Shown here piece by piece: positions 20,080 to 28,891 of a stretch of 64,000 nt of DNA (positions within the stretch are counted from its first letter, which is position 1; each line of letters starts with the position of its first letter). The DNA is from Anabaena cylindrica PCC 7122. GTDB lineage: Bacteria; Cyanobacteriota; Cyanobacteriia; Cyanobacteriales; Nostocaceae. Location: contig NC_019771.1 in assembly GCF_000317695.1 (NCBI RefSeq), forward strand, positions 682,001-746,000. Direction: 5' to 3'. Below the pieces are notes generated by a model that searched no databases, was not told where the DNA came from, and was given only the letters and a program-made list of their open reading frames with translations. The position numbers and the translations under genes are program-made.

Positions 20080-20102
20080 ACTCCTGAAAATTTCACAAAA
20101 CA

Positions 20103-20741
20103 ATGAAAATTCCTGGATTTCCTGGCAGCAAAAATAAAATAGCAATAAGGCCAGATCGAAAATCCAAATCCTTAATTCCTCAATTGACAAGTTGGCATCC
20201 CTGGTTACGTCAACTTCTGGATTGGACAGTAACATCGGGATCTGTGCTGTTATGTTTACTCATGTTGCCAACCCGATTGCCAGGTATGGAATTATTGGGT
20301 ATTGGGCCTAACTGGTTACTAATTTGGGTGGTAGCTTGGAGTGTGAAACGCTCTGTTTTTGAGGGTGCATTGGCGGGTATTGTTCTCGGTCTACTACAAG
20401 ACGCTATGACATCACCTAACCCTACCCATGCTATTAGCTTGGGAATAGTAGGAATGCTAACTAGCCTGATTCAGAAGCAGCGTTTTATTCAAGAAGACTT
20501 CATTTCTATTGCTTTGATCGTCTTTGGGATGGCGGTGGTGGCAGATACTATTTTTGCTGTGCAATTATCTATATTGGGTGGTAGCTGTGGTGAACAATGC
20601 GTCCGCAAAGTTGAAGATATCTGGACATATTATCAGCGTGTTGCTTTAGCTTCTGCTATTCTCAGTAGCCTGTGGGCTCCTGTCGTTTACTATCCCTTGA
20701 ATCGCTGGTGGCAACAGATGAAATTAATTAATAATTCGTAA
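20103..20741 (+). CDS. mreD: rod shape-determining protein MreD
   Basis: The 212-residue inner-membrane protein has a hydrophilic N-terminus of about 40 residues followed by about five membrane helices. LLGIGPNWLLIWVVAWS and the next helix with GLLQDAMTSPNP are typical of cyanobacterial MreD. It completes the mreBCD operon, with ribD beginning 20 bp after its stop. Confidence 0.88.
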   Translation: MKIPGFPGSKNKIAIRPDRKSKSLIPQLTSWHPWLRQLLDWTVTSGSVLLCLLMLPTRLPGMELLGIGPNWLLIWVVAWSVKRSVFEGALAGIVLGLLQDAMTSPNPTHAISLGIVGMLTSLIQKQRFIQEDFISIALIVFGMAVVADTIFAVQLSILGGSCGEQCVRKVEDIWTYYQRVALASAILSSLWAPVVYYPLNRWWQQMKLINNS

Positions 20742-20761
20742 TTTGTAGGTAGAAAATAGGG

Positions 20762-21889
20762 ATGTTAACCCCAGTAACAGTTTCCTCAAATATGGTAGGT
20801 AGTGAATTTGATTCCCTGATGATGCAACGGTGTTTGCAACTAGCCCGGCGTGCTTTGGGACGCACTTCACCAAATCCATTAGTGGGGGCAGTGATTGTTA
20901 AAGATGGGGAGATTGTCGGAGAGGGGTTTCATCCCTGCGCGGGTGAACCTCATGCTGAGGTTTTTGCTCTTAGAGCGGCCGGGGAAAAAAGCCATGGAGC
21001 GACAATTTATGTCAGCTTGGAACCTTGTAACCATTATGGACGGACTCCACCCTGTTCTGAAGCGTTGATAGCGGCTGGTGTCTCTAAGGTTGTGGTGGGT
21101 ATGGTTGACCCTAACCCTTTAGTGGCCGGAGGTGGCATTGCTCGTTTGCGTGCGGCGGGAATAGAAGTGCTAGTAGGGGTAGAAGAGGCTGCTTGCCGTC
21201 AATTAAATGAAGGTTTTATTTATCGTATTCTCCACAAACGACCTTTAGGAATTTTGAAATATGCTATGACTTTGGATGGCAAAATTGCTACTAGTTCAGG
21301 TCATAGTGCTTGGATAACCAATCAAGAAGCCCGCAGCGAAGTCCATCAATTGCGGGCTGCTTGTGATGCTGTAATTGTTGGTGGAAACACCGTTAGATAC
21401 GATAATCCTTACTTAACTAGCCATCAGCAGGGAAGCAATAATCCTTTGCGAGTGGTCATGAGTCGTAGTCTTAATTTGCCAGAAAATGCTCGTATTTGGG
21501 AAGTTGCGGAGGCTCCAACTGTGGTGCTGACTGAAGTGGGTAGTTCACCCGATTTTCATAAGCTGTTGCTCGAAAAAGGGGTAGAAGTGTTGGAGTTTCC
21601 GTCATTGACACCAGAAAAGGTAATGACTTATTTGTATGAGCGTGGTTTTTGTAGCGTACTTTGGGAATGTGGTGGTACTTTAGCAGCAAGTGCGATCGCT
21701 CAAGGGGCAGTTCAAAAAATCCTCGCTTTTATCGCCCCTAAAATCATTGGTGGTAGTCATGCTCCTACCCCTGTAGGTGACTTAGGTTTTACCACCATGA
21801 CCGAGGCTTTATCTTTAGAACGTGTTCACTGGCGTGTGGTCGGTTCTGACTGTTTAGTAGAAGGTTATTTGTCAGAAAAAAGTCATTAG
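20762..21889 (+). CDS. ribD: bifunctional riboflavin biosynthesis deaminase/reductase RibD
   Basis: The 375-residue enzyme carries out the second and third steps of riboflavin synthesis. The N-terminal deaminase (about residues 20-160) keeps the zinc ligands and catalytic Glu in PHAEVFAL and EPCNHYGRTPPCSEAL. The C-terminal reductase (about 165-370) has KYAMTLDGKIAT and VWECGG-type nucleotide-binding positions (here LWECGGTLA). It follows mreD by 20 bp and is probably in the same transcript. The MVGSEFDSLMMQRCL segment suggests that the functional start could be a few codons later than 20762. Confidence 0.93.
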   Translation: MLTPVTVSSNMVGSEFDSLMMQRCLQLARRALGRTSPNPLVGAVIVKDGEIVGEGFHPCAGEPHAEVFALRAAGEKSHGATIYVSLEPCNHYGRTPPCSEALIAAGVSKVVVGMVDPNPLVAGGGIARLRAAGIEVLVGVEEAACRQLNEGFIYRILHKRPLGILKYAMTLDGKIATSSGHSAWITNQEARSEVHQLRAACDAVIVGGNTVRYDNPYLTSHQQGSNNPLRVVMSRSLNLPENARIWEVAEAPTVVLTEVGSSPDFHKLLLEKGVEVLEFPSLTPEKVMTYLYERGFCSVLWECGGTLAASAIAQGAVQKILAFIAPKIIGGSHAPTPVGDLGFTTMTEALSLERVHWRVVGSDCLVEGYLSEKSH

Positions 21890-21958
21890 TCATTGGTCAT
21901 TGCTTCAGATGTTATTCTCCCTCTTTTCCTCTGCTTCCCTTTTTCTGTCATCTGCTTA

Positions 21959-22174
21959 TTACTGCTGACGTTCATAAGCAAGATCACGGATAAGACTTAA
22001 CCGGGCGCGAATATAGTCACAAAGAAAATCAGTTTCGTTGGGATCTAATAAAGCTTGCTTTGTGGTTTGTTTAACTAACCATTGTACCAAGCTAGCATCG
22101 TCAAGTTGCAAAAGAGTCACGGTTTGGGCGGCTTCAACTATAGACCAAAGCTGACGCATAATCGTGGGAGTCAT
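21959..22174 (-). CDS. conserved cyanobacterial small protein
   Basis: The 71-residue soluble, helical protein opens MTPTIMRQLWSIVEA. No named domain is recognised; small proteins like this are common and conserved in filamentous cyanobacteria. It is convergent with ribD, 69 bp away. Function unknown. Confidence 0.6.
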   Translation of the reverse strand: MTPTIMRQLWSIVEAAQTVTLLQLDDASLVQWLVKQTTKQALLDPNETDFLCDYIRARLSLIRDLAYERQQ

Positions 22175-22401
22175 CAGACCTCTATTAAATTATTAGCTTA
22201 GTTGTTTCCAGATTACACAATTTCGATCTTAGCTGACGAAATAAATCCACAAGCTGAGACAAGTATTATTAAAAACTTAATAAACAGATTTATCTCTTTA
22301 TAAAGATTAACAATCGGCAATCCTGCTTGATTAAGTTAACAAAAATTTACTTGGCTAAAAAAGACTTGTAGTTATTGTCAGCAAAGAGTATTGTATCTAA
22401 T

Positions 22402-22517
22402 TATAGCGTTTCCCACTAAGCGTGATATACAAAATTACCCCTCTCCAACCCTCCCTTTGGTAAGGGGAGCGATAGCGCGGGTGGGGTGTATTTCATGAGC
22501 TTGGGAATTGCCATATA
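22402..22517 (+). repeat. family A palindromic repeat (divergent copy)
   Basis: Starts TATAGCGTTTCCCAC and ends GGGAATTGCCATATA, with more substitutions than the other copies. It is the first of four repeats that, with AT-rich spacer, fill the 1.05-kb gap 22175-23220, in which I see no gene. Confidence 0.8.
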
Positions 22518-22549
22518 ACTCTTGATATTCATGAGTTTGAACTAGAGGC

Positions 22550-22656
22550 TACAGCAGGAGTCAGGAGTCAGGAGTCAGGAGTTAGGAGTAAAACTGGCTT
22601 GGTGTCTAGGGTTCAATTTTGATTCTGTGCCTCATTAATCTGCAACCCGCTGTATA
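22550..22656 (+). repeat. family C repeat with AGGAGTC heptamers
   Basis: Ends are TACAGCAG and CGCTGTATA. The body includes three AGGAGTC heptamers then AAAACTGGCTTGGTGTCTAGG. Same family as 14332-14431 and 26223-26306. Confidence 0.7.
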
Positions 22657-22788
22657 TAATCTATGTTTTCAAATTTAAGGTGTTTAAGCAAGAATTAACC
22701 AGAGTAAAACTACTATAAATACATATGAAAATTAATTAGCTTTAGTAATTAAATTTACATAGTTTTATGGTAAAAATCCTTAAAATAT

Positions 22789-22910
22789 ATATAGCAATTC
22801 TCAATCTCATGAAATACACCCCACCCGCGCTGTCGCGCACCCTCCCCTTGGTAAGGGGAGGGTTGGGGAGGGGTAATTTTGTATCTAAGCTAGAGTGGGA
22901 AAGGCTATAT
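22789..22910 (-). repeat. family A palindromic repeat
   Basis: Complete copy in inverted orientation (TATAGCAATTCTC ... GGGAAAGGCTATA), including the GCGCTGTCGCGC inner stem. Apparent reading frames crossing it are chance. Confidence 0.85.
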
Positions 22911-23067
22911 TTAGCGTTAATTCGATTAACCTTAGAAGTAAAAACATATCTAGAATCAAGCTTCTAGCAATCTCAATTGAGGTTGAATAACCCCATAATA
23001 AATTTTATCGAGAAAAAAATATCAAATCATAATTATCATTAGAGAATTGAAATAAAAACTTCGCTTC

Positions 23068-23173
23068 TATAGCGGTTCTCGGTTGAGTGAGATACAAGAA
23101 CCCCACCCCCAACCCCCTCCCCGCAAGCGATGAGGGGGCTATGATGTATTTCATTCAAATGCATACCGCTATA
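23068..23173 (+). repeat. family B palindromic repeat
   Basis: Starts TATAGCGGTTCTCGGTTGAG and ends GCATACCGCTATA, with an internal CCCCTCCCCGCAAGCGATGA segment. A second copy in the opposite orientation lies at 60635-60740. It shares TATAGCGG/CCGCTATA-type ends with family A but has a different body. Confidence 0.8.
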
Positions 23174-23220
23174 AGATTATTTAATTATTTAAAGCCACAT
23201 TTCTCTACATAATAAGTGCG

Positions 23221-25395
23221 ATGGTTAAGCCTGAAAACAACTGGAACACCCTTGAGGAAACTTGCTTAACTCCAGAGCAAATTTCATTGAGTTCAATAGC
23301 TGCTTATTGCTACAACAGTCAATTTGGCAAACTTTTACCTGATGCTTTTTACATCCATATTTTGGCGCTGTATAGCCTTGATACACGACTTCAAGAGTAT
23401 GAAAGCCGCGCTCGCAGTGCTGCACCTCAATTAGAGAAAGCAACACTAGTTAAATTTAGCACTAATAAACCCAAGATTTCCTACTTATTTTATCCTGATT
23501 TTGATACTGACCCCCACCCCGCTTTACAAGCCAGTATTCAAGTTGATGTCGAAACTCTCATTGTTGGCTTTCGAGATTACAGAGATACAGAAAATCCTCC
23601 TATTCTTCATCGCAAAGAAACCTTCGTTACTCCTGACTATCCCCTTTATCATGAGTTTGCAGCCTTAACACGCGCTCAAGAAGCGTTAGGTTTACTAGAT
23701 AACACCAGAGGTATCGGGACAAAATTGGGTTGGGAAAAGCGGTTACAAGCCTATGGTGTAGAAATACAGGGACATAGCTTGATTCAGAAGCCAATAAGTA
23801 CTGCTACAGCACCATTTATTCCCAAAATAGAACGACATAAAGCGGCTATTGTGCGCCATGATTTATCCCGTCCTGTGCGTTTAGGGATTGAGTCTGGCTT
23901 ATTTACTCCAGAAACGACCTTTTTTGATTATGGGTGTGGACATGGCGGGGATGTAAAGCGTATTGCTGAAGAAGGTTATATTAGTTGCGGCTGGGACCCT
24001 TATTACTCACCGGATACTCCCCTCATACCTGCGGGTATTGTTAACATTGGCTTTGTCATTAATGTGATTGAAGACCAAGGTGAACGACGGGAAGCCTTGA
24101 TTAAAGCCTGGGAATTAGCTCAGAATGTGCTGTTAGTGTCTGCCCAAGTTTTGATAGCTGATAGCAAAAGAGGTGTCGTGGCTTATGGTGATGGCATTAT
24201 TACTAACCGCAACACATTTCAGAAATATTATGAACAAGAAGAATTAAAAGTTTACATTGACCAAGTGTTAGGAGTTGATGCAATTCCTGTGGCTTTGGGA
24301 GTTTACTTTGTGTTTCGAGATGAAGCTGAAGCTGAGTTATTTCGGGCTTCTCGTTTTCGTTCTCGCGCTACTACTCCTAGAGTTAGGGCTTGTGTGAAGC
24401 GGTTTGAAGAGTATCAGGAACTTTTAGCACCGTTGATGGCTTTTATTACCGAACGGGGAAGACTGCCTAGTAAGGGTGAATTGGCGCAAGAAGGGGAAAT
24501 TTGTACAGAATTTGGGAGTTTACGACGAGCATTTCATGTCATTATACAGGCTACGGACTCTGACGAGTGGGATGCGATCGCAGATAAACGCCGTCAAGAC
24601 TTGATGGTTTATTTAGCATTGTGTAAATTTAGCCGTCGTCCCAAACTAGGACAATTAACACCAGCAGTACAAGAAGATATACTTGGTTTATTTAGTAGTT
24701 ATAAACAAGCTTGTTTAGATGCAGATCAAATGCTACGCAGCTTGGGAAATACAGAACTAATTATCAAACGTTGTCAAGAAAGTAAGATCGGTAAAAAATT
24801 ACCTAATTCTCTTTGGGTTCATATTTCTGCATTACAAGCCCTTGATCCTTTATTACGACTTTACGAAGGTTGTGCTAGTCGTACTATTGGGAGATTAGAA
24901 GCAGCAAATGTGATTAAATTTCATCTCAAAACACCTAAAATTTCCTATTTATTTTATCCTGATTTTGATACTAATCCCCATCCAGCATTGTGTAGAGGAA
25001 TGGAAATTGATTTGCGGGATTTACAAGTTACTTATCGAGAATATGATCTTGATGATGACCCACCAATATTACATCAAATAGATTTTTTAGTAACTCCTGA
25101 CTATCCCCAGTATGAAAAGTTTGCTAAGTTAACTCGTCAAGAAGAAGATTGGGGGTTGTTGGAAAATTGGCGCAGTATTAGTCATGTTTCTGGGTGGAAT
25201 AAATGTTTAGAAGACCACTGTGCAGTACTTAAAGGTTATAAATTATCTTGGCGAAAAGATGCTGATGCATATAAAGTAAAAGTGTTACAGTCTGCTATGA
25301 GAAGTCGTAAAAGCAAAAGATGTAATTCGGTAAAAACTCAGGAGTCAGGAGTCAGGAGTCAGAATGCTGATGAAATCAGGAATAGAAAGAAGTAA
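23221..25395 (+). CDS. DNA phosphorothioation-associated putative methyltransferase with duplicated flanking domains
   Basis: The 724-residue protein resembles the phosphorothioation-associated methyltransferase family (TIGR04096-type, from memory). The central part has an AdoMet-binding motif FFDYGCGHGGDVKRIAEEGY (about residues 234-253). The outer parts are duplicates of each other: about residues 25-190 and 510-690 share GKLLP/GKKLP, KISYLFYPDFDT, PHPAL, PPILH and VTPDYP. No dndBCDE genes are in this window. The coding end is built from AGGAGTC heptamers. Actual substrate and role are unknown; a defence role is inferred from the family and the neighbouring restriction genes. Confidence 0.72.
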   Translation: MVKPENNWNTLEETCLTPEQISLSSIAAYCYNSQFGKLLPDAFYIHILALYSLDTRLQEYESRARSAAPQLEKATLVKFSTNKPKISYLFYPDFDTDPHPALQASIQVDVETLIVGFRDYRDTENPPILHRKETFVTPDYPLYHEFAALTRAQEALGLLDNTRGIGTKLGWEKRLQAYGVEIQGHSLIQKPISTATAPFIPKIERHKAAIVRHDLSRPVRLGIESGLFTPETTFFDYGCGHGGDVKRIAEEGYISCGWDPYYSPDTPLIPAGIVNIGFVINVIEDQGERREALIKAWELAQNVLLVSAQVLIADSKRGVVAYGDGIITNRNTFQKYYEQEELKVYIDQVLGVDAIPVALGVYFVFRDEAEAELFRASRFRSRATTPRVRACVKRFEEYQELLAPLMAFITERGRLPSKGELAQEGEICTEFGSLRRAFHVIIQATDSDEWDAIADKRRQDLMVYLALCKFSRRPKLGQLTPAVQEDILGLFSSYKQACLDADQMLRSLGNTELIIKRCQESKIGKKLPNSLWVHISALQALDPLLRLYEGCASRTIGRLEAANVIKFHLKTPKISYLFYPDFDTNPHPALCRGMEIDLRDLQVTYREYDLDDDPPILHQIDFLVTPDYPQYEKFAKLTRQEEDWGLLENWRSISHVSGWNKCLEDHCAVLKGYKLSWRKDADAYKVKVLQSAMRSRKSKRCNSVKTQESGVRSQNADEIRNRKK

Positions 25396-25434
25396 TACTT
25401 GCTCAAAATCATCAAAATTGACTCAAAAAGCCTT

Positions 25435-25553
25435 TATAGCCTTTCCCACTCTAGTTAGATACAAAATTACCCCTCCCCAACCCTCCCCTTGGTAAGGGGA
25501 GGGTGCGCGACAGCGCGGGTGGGGTGTATTTCATGAGATTGGGAATTGCTATA
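25435..25553 (+). repeat. family A palindromic repeat
   Basis: Complete copy with TATAGCCTTTCCC and GGGAATTGCTATA ends and the GCGCGACAGCGCGGG inner stem, 40 bp after the methyltransferase stop. Confidence 0.85.
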
Positions 25554-25646
25554 TTTTCCTGACTTGGAGTATTCTCTAGTCTGAATATTTACGTAATTCG
25601 TAATTACTAGCAGGGTTTAGAAATGCTAAAGTCCTACAAATGAAAA

Positions 25647-26222
25647 TTATGTTTTGGCTAATTTAACCCAATGTTCAATTCCTTTTTTTGTGGGTTGTCC
25701 AAGATTACCAAATGTCCAAATATCTCTTTTGTGCTGAAGTCCATAACTAATATGAATTGGTCTTTGGCTTCCGTAAAAGTAGAGAGAATCAAAAGGTAAT
25801 TTGGTTTGTAAAATCCATTCAACAAGGGATTCACTAGATAAATCTGCAATGATAAAATCACAAGCAGCACCCAATCTTTCACAATAGTATTTAGCATTTT
25901 TATTAATTTCATGACTCATGTGTTGATCTAAATTGGGTGCAACACGACCATTTTTTTGACCTGTTAATGGGTCTTTCTTTTCAAGATATTTTTTTAAATC
26001 TGCTGAACAAAAGCCATAGGTGAGATGAAATTTATCTATGCCGTAATTGTCAATAATTGGGTCGATGATATATTTATTTAAATCTTGTAATGCGGGAATT
26101 ACTTCCTTGATATTTTGGGGAAATGGGTTGATGTGTTCGGCATATTTATGATAAGTCTGGGTGCAGGTACAAAATTCTGATAGTGTGAGATATTTGCCTA
26201 GTTTTAATTCTTCGATGTTCAT
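25647..26222 (-). CDS. M15-like (VanY/endolysin-fold) protein
   Basis: The 191-residue protein has the layout of the M15_3 zinc peptidase fold: LTLSEFC at the start, a helical LQDLNKYIIDPI segment, YGFCSAD in place of the SGYR block, then candidate zinc ligands His in DQHMSHE, Asp in RLGAACDF and His in PIHISYG. M15 enzymes cut peptidoglycan peptides, but this soluble protein without a signal peptide sits beside a defence methyltransferase, so a different substrate is possible. A family C repeat begins right at its start codon. Fold assignment is by motif reading only. Confidence 0.5.
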   Translation of the reverse strand: MNIEELKLGKYLTLSEFCTCTQTYHKYAEHINPFPQNIKEVIPALQDLNKYIIDPIIDNYGIDKFHLTYGFCSADLKKYLEKKDPLTGQKNGRVAPNLDQHMSHEINKNAKYYCERLGAACDFIIADLSSESLVEWILQTKLPFDSLYFYGSQRPIHISYGLQHKRDIWTFGNLGQPTKKGIEHWVKLAKT

Positions 26223-26306
26223 GCAGCAGAAGTCAGGAGTAAAAATGGCTTGGTGTATGGGTTTTAATTTAGATTTTGTACCTCTTAACTAAGCAAACTG
26301 CTGTAT
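26223..26306 (+). repeat. family C repeat at the start of the M15-like gene
   Basis: Short copy (GCAGCAGAAGTCAGGAGTAAAAATGGCTTGG ... CTGCTGTATTA in outline, with only one to two heptamers). It occupies the position where the promoter and ribosome-binding site of the M15-like gene should be. Confidence 0.6.
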
Positions 26307-26326
26307 TAGAAGTTGTGATCATCATA

Positions 26327-27892
26327 TTACTCTAGTCCTGGTATTGTTCCCTGTCCTTTTGGTGTCTTGGTTTTTCTTTTACTTGTACTTTTTGGTTTGC
26401 TGTTGTGTAATTTTTCTCTTTCTGCTCTAATTTTTTCTAGTAATATTGATGCTGGTTCATCTTCAGGATCTTGGGGGACTAGTTCTCCTCGGAAGGCTTT
26501 GGATAATATTGATTGATTGAGTTTTTCTAGTTTTTTGGTTGCTTGTTGATAATTTTCCGTAATCACTTCAACTTTGTGAAGTATGTATTTAATACTATTA
26601 ACTACTTCTATTTGTTCATTAATAGGAGCTAAAATTAGCGGTATTTCACGTACTCTTTGACAATTTAGTGCTTGTGGACCAGAACCACTTCCTAATTCTC
26701 TAGTAGCTGCATATTGGTATTGAAACCAGTACCAAAGATATTCTGATACAACCAACCCATGATTTAAAATAATAGCTGCAATATTTTGATTAATAGTAGC
26801 TTTAATTTCTAATATAGATGTTTGTCCTCTAGTTTTACCCTGTCCTATCATTGCTAGAAGAACAGTTCCTTTTGGTAGTATTCTAACCGAAGTATTTTTA
26901 TATCCAAGTTCTGTAATTTTCTCACGAGTCTCATAAATTATATTATTAACAACTTCTCCCGAACTTACCCAAGGTATTGAACCTTTCCAATATTCTTCTA
27001 CATTTCTAGAAGGTGTACTTCCATTACAAACATTTCCAATACTATTAATAGTACAGCTAATCCACGTTTCTGGTAAATATGAATATTTTTGTTGACTGGA
27101 GAATTGAGCTTCTTCGTCATAAACTTTTTTAACTGTAGAAATTTCTCTAGCAGTTTCAGCGAGTTCAAATCTTTTATTTTTAATCCTCTCCAACAAAACT
27201 GAAGCAGGTTCAACATCTGGATTTTTTTCGCGCCAATCGGCTGTTAAATCGCCTCTAAAGGCTGCTGCGAGGACGGATTGACGAAAGCGATCGCACAACT
27301 GCGGTATGGCTTCTAGGGCTTGTTGGGCTTTTTGAGAGCGATCGCTCAACTCCTCAATTTTGGCAACTATCCGCTTTTGCTCGTTGAGGGGTGGAAGGGG
27401 GATTTTTAGTTGCCTGATATGATTTAAATTAACTCTTGGGCGTGTTGTTCCTTTTGTATCTGTCTGTAGTTGAACAATAATAATTTGAGAATTTAGGAGA
27501 TAAATTAAGTATTTTTTTAATGCAAATTTTTCATTGATTCTTGCTCTAACAACATCTGCAACAATTATTCCATTACTAAGATGATCAGGGACAAGACAAG
27601 CTTTACCTAAAGGATCTCCTAATTTTGTAATAATGATATCACCTTTTTTAAAAGTATGCCTTTCTAGCTCTTGACCTTTTTCAACACTGACAAACTTAAT
27701 ATTTTTATCAATAAAAATGTTTCTGTCAATATTTTGTAACCTGATAATTGGAATACCACTATCTATATATTCAGATGCTTTTAGATTTGATCCAAAAGGA
27801 CCATCAACAATATCATTTTTTGGATTTATACATAAGTCCTCTAAAGTAGTTAGCTCCCAACCTTCCGGCAAATCTAATAAATCATCACTCAT
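26327..27892 (-). CDS. hsdS: type I restriction-modification specificity subunit HsdS
   Basis: The 521-residue protein has two target-recognition domains separated by conserved helices. The first TRD (about 1-175) ends with IPLPPLNEQKRIVAKIEEL and the second (about 265-435) ends with PINEQIEVVNSI; the helical spacers each carry AAFRGDLT/AFRGELV motifs. HsdS sets the DNA target of the HsdM/HsdR complex. It is the last gene of the cluster reading leftward (hsdR, DUF559, hsdM, vapBC-like, hsdS). The bipartite target sequence cannot be predicted. Confidence 0.9.
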   Translation of the reverse strand: MSDDLLDLPEGWELTTLEDLCINPKNDIVDGPFGSNLKASEYIDSGIPIIRLQNIDRNIFIDKNIKFVSVEKGQELERHTFKKGDIIITKLGDPLGKACLVPDHLSNGIIVADVVRARINEKFALKKYLIYLLNSQIIIVQLQTDTKGTTRPRVNLNHIRQLKIPLPPLNEQKRIVAKIEELSDRSQKAQQALEAIPQLCDRFRQSVLAAAFRGDLTADWREKNPDVEPASVLLERIKNKRFELAETAREISTVKKVYDEEAQFSSQQKYSYLPETWISCTINSIGNVCNGSTPSRNVEEYWKGSIPWVSSGEVVNNIIYETREKITELGYKNTSVRILPKGTVLLAMIGQGKTRGQTSILEIKATINQNIAAIILNHGLVVSEYLWYWFQYQYAATRELGSGSGPQALNCQRVREIPLILAPINEQIEVVNSIKYILHKVEVITENYQQATKKLEKLNQSILSKAFRGELVPQDPEDEPASILLEKIRAEREKLHNSKPKSTSKRKTKTPKGQGTIPGLE

Positions 27893-28092
27893 AATAAACT
27901 ATCTCTTACCCTTTGCGCCTCTGCGTGAAGCATATTTATATCATTAAACCATTAAAATTAAAAATCCAAAAATCCGAGAAATAAAAATTATCTGCGTTCA
28001 TCCGCGTTCAATGATTTAATTAACGTAACGCATCAGAATAGAAATTAATAAATTAATCCTGTAAATCCTTAAATCCTGATTCAGACAAAAAA

Positions 28093-28494
28093 TTAAACTT
28101 CCCAATCTTCAAACTGTAAACCATTTACCCGGCTAAACTCCTTAACATTATGCGTCACTAATATCAAATTATTCGCCATAGCAATAGCCGCAATTTGTAA
28201 ATCATTGTGACCAATAATAATTCCCTTCCTTGATAATTCTGCCTTAATTCTTCCATAAATGAGAGAAGCATCATCATCAAATGGCAATGAAATAAACAAC
28301 TTGAGAAAATCTTGCTGTTTAATCAAAGTTTTCTCAAGATTATTGCTTTTCATCGCGCCATAAAATAACTCACCTTTAACTACAGAACAAACCGCAATAT
28401 CCGCAACATTAGTTGAACGTAAACGCTGCCGAATTGTTAAAGATTTACCATTAAGATAACGAGCGCAAACATTAGTATCTAGCAAATAAATCAT
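28093..28494 (-). CDS. vapC: VapC-type PIN-domain ribonuclease toxin
   Basis: The 133-residue PIN domain has the acidic catalytic set in place: Asp6 in YLLDTNV, Glu42 in VKGELFYG, Asp98 in GHNDLQIAA, and the closing VTHNVKEF. PIN toxins of type II systems cleave tRNA or rRNA when released. Its start overlaps the stop of the upstream antitoxin gene by 4 bp (ATGA), a classic coupled toxin-antitoxin arrangement. The pair lies between hsdM and hsdS, where it may stabilise the restriction locus. Confidence 0.85.
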   Translation of the reverse strand: MIYLLDTNVCARYLNGKSLTIRQRLRSTNVADIAVCSVVKGELFYGAMKSNNLEKTLIKQQDFLKLFISLPFDDDASLIYGRIKAELSRKGIIIGHNDLQIAAIAMANNLILVTHNVKEFSRVNGLQFEDWEV

Positions 28495-28733
28495 GCAGCT
28501 TCTTCTCTTTGTTCAAAATTATCCTCATCATCAAGAAGAATTGGATCATCTTCACAACTACCATAAGTCTGTTCAAAAAAACCAGGAGGCCAGCCTAATT
28601 CCTCCGGTGATTTTTGTGGTGTATCCTGTTTTTGTGATAACAAATTTAAAGACTCAATAAAATTTAAAACCTGCTCTTGTTGTTGAGGTGTTAAATTCTG
28701 TACTTTCTCTAAAATAGCCTGTGTAATAGTCAT
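28491..28733 (-). CDS. antitoxin of the VapC-like pair (DUF2281-like)
   Basis: The 80-residue acidic protein opens MTITQAILEKVQNLTPQQQEQVLNFIESL in outline, a pattern typical of DUF2281 antitoxins partnered with PIN toxins. The C-terminal half is rich in Asp/Glu and probably wraps the toxin. It overlaps vapC by 4 bp and reads from ATG at 28733. Confidence 0.75.
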   Translation of the reverse strand: MTITQAILEKVQNLTPQQQEQVLNFIESLNLLSQKQDTPQKSPEELGWPPGFFEQTYGSCEDDPILLDDEDNFEQREEAA

Positions 28734-28891
28734 TTAATTTGCTCCCTTAACTGAATAAAACACATTTTCCTAAATTCATTATACCTTATTTATTAATCCC
28801 CACACTCACCCAGAAACGAACTTTTTAATTTTTAATTATTCTCCATCCTGGAAATCCTTAAATCCTGTAAATCCTGATTCTGACAAAATAA

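Noticed and set aside
22767..22967. 66-codon frame near the family A repeat
   Set aside because: Most of it is translated repeat sequence.
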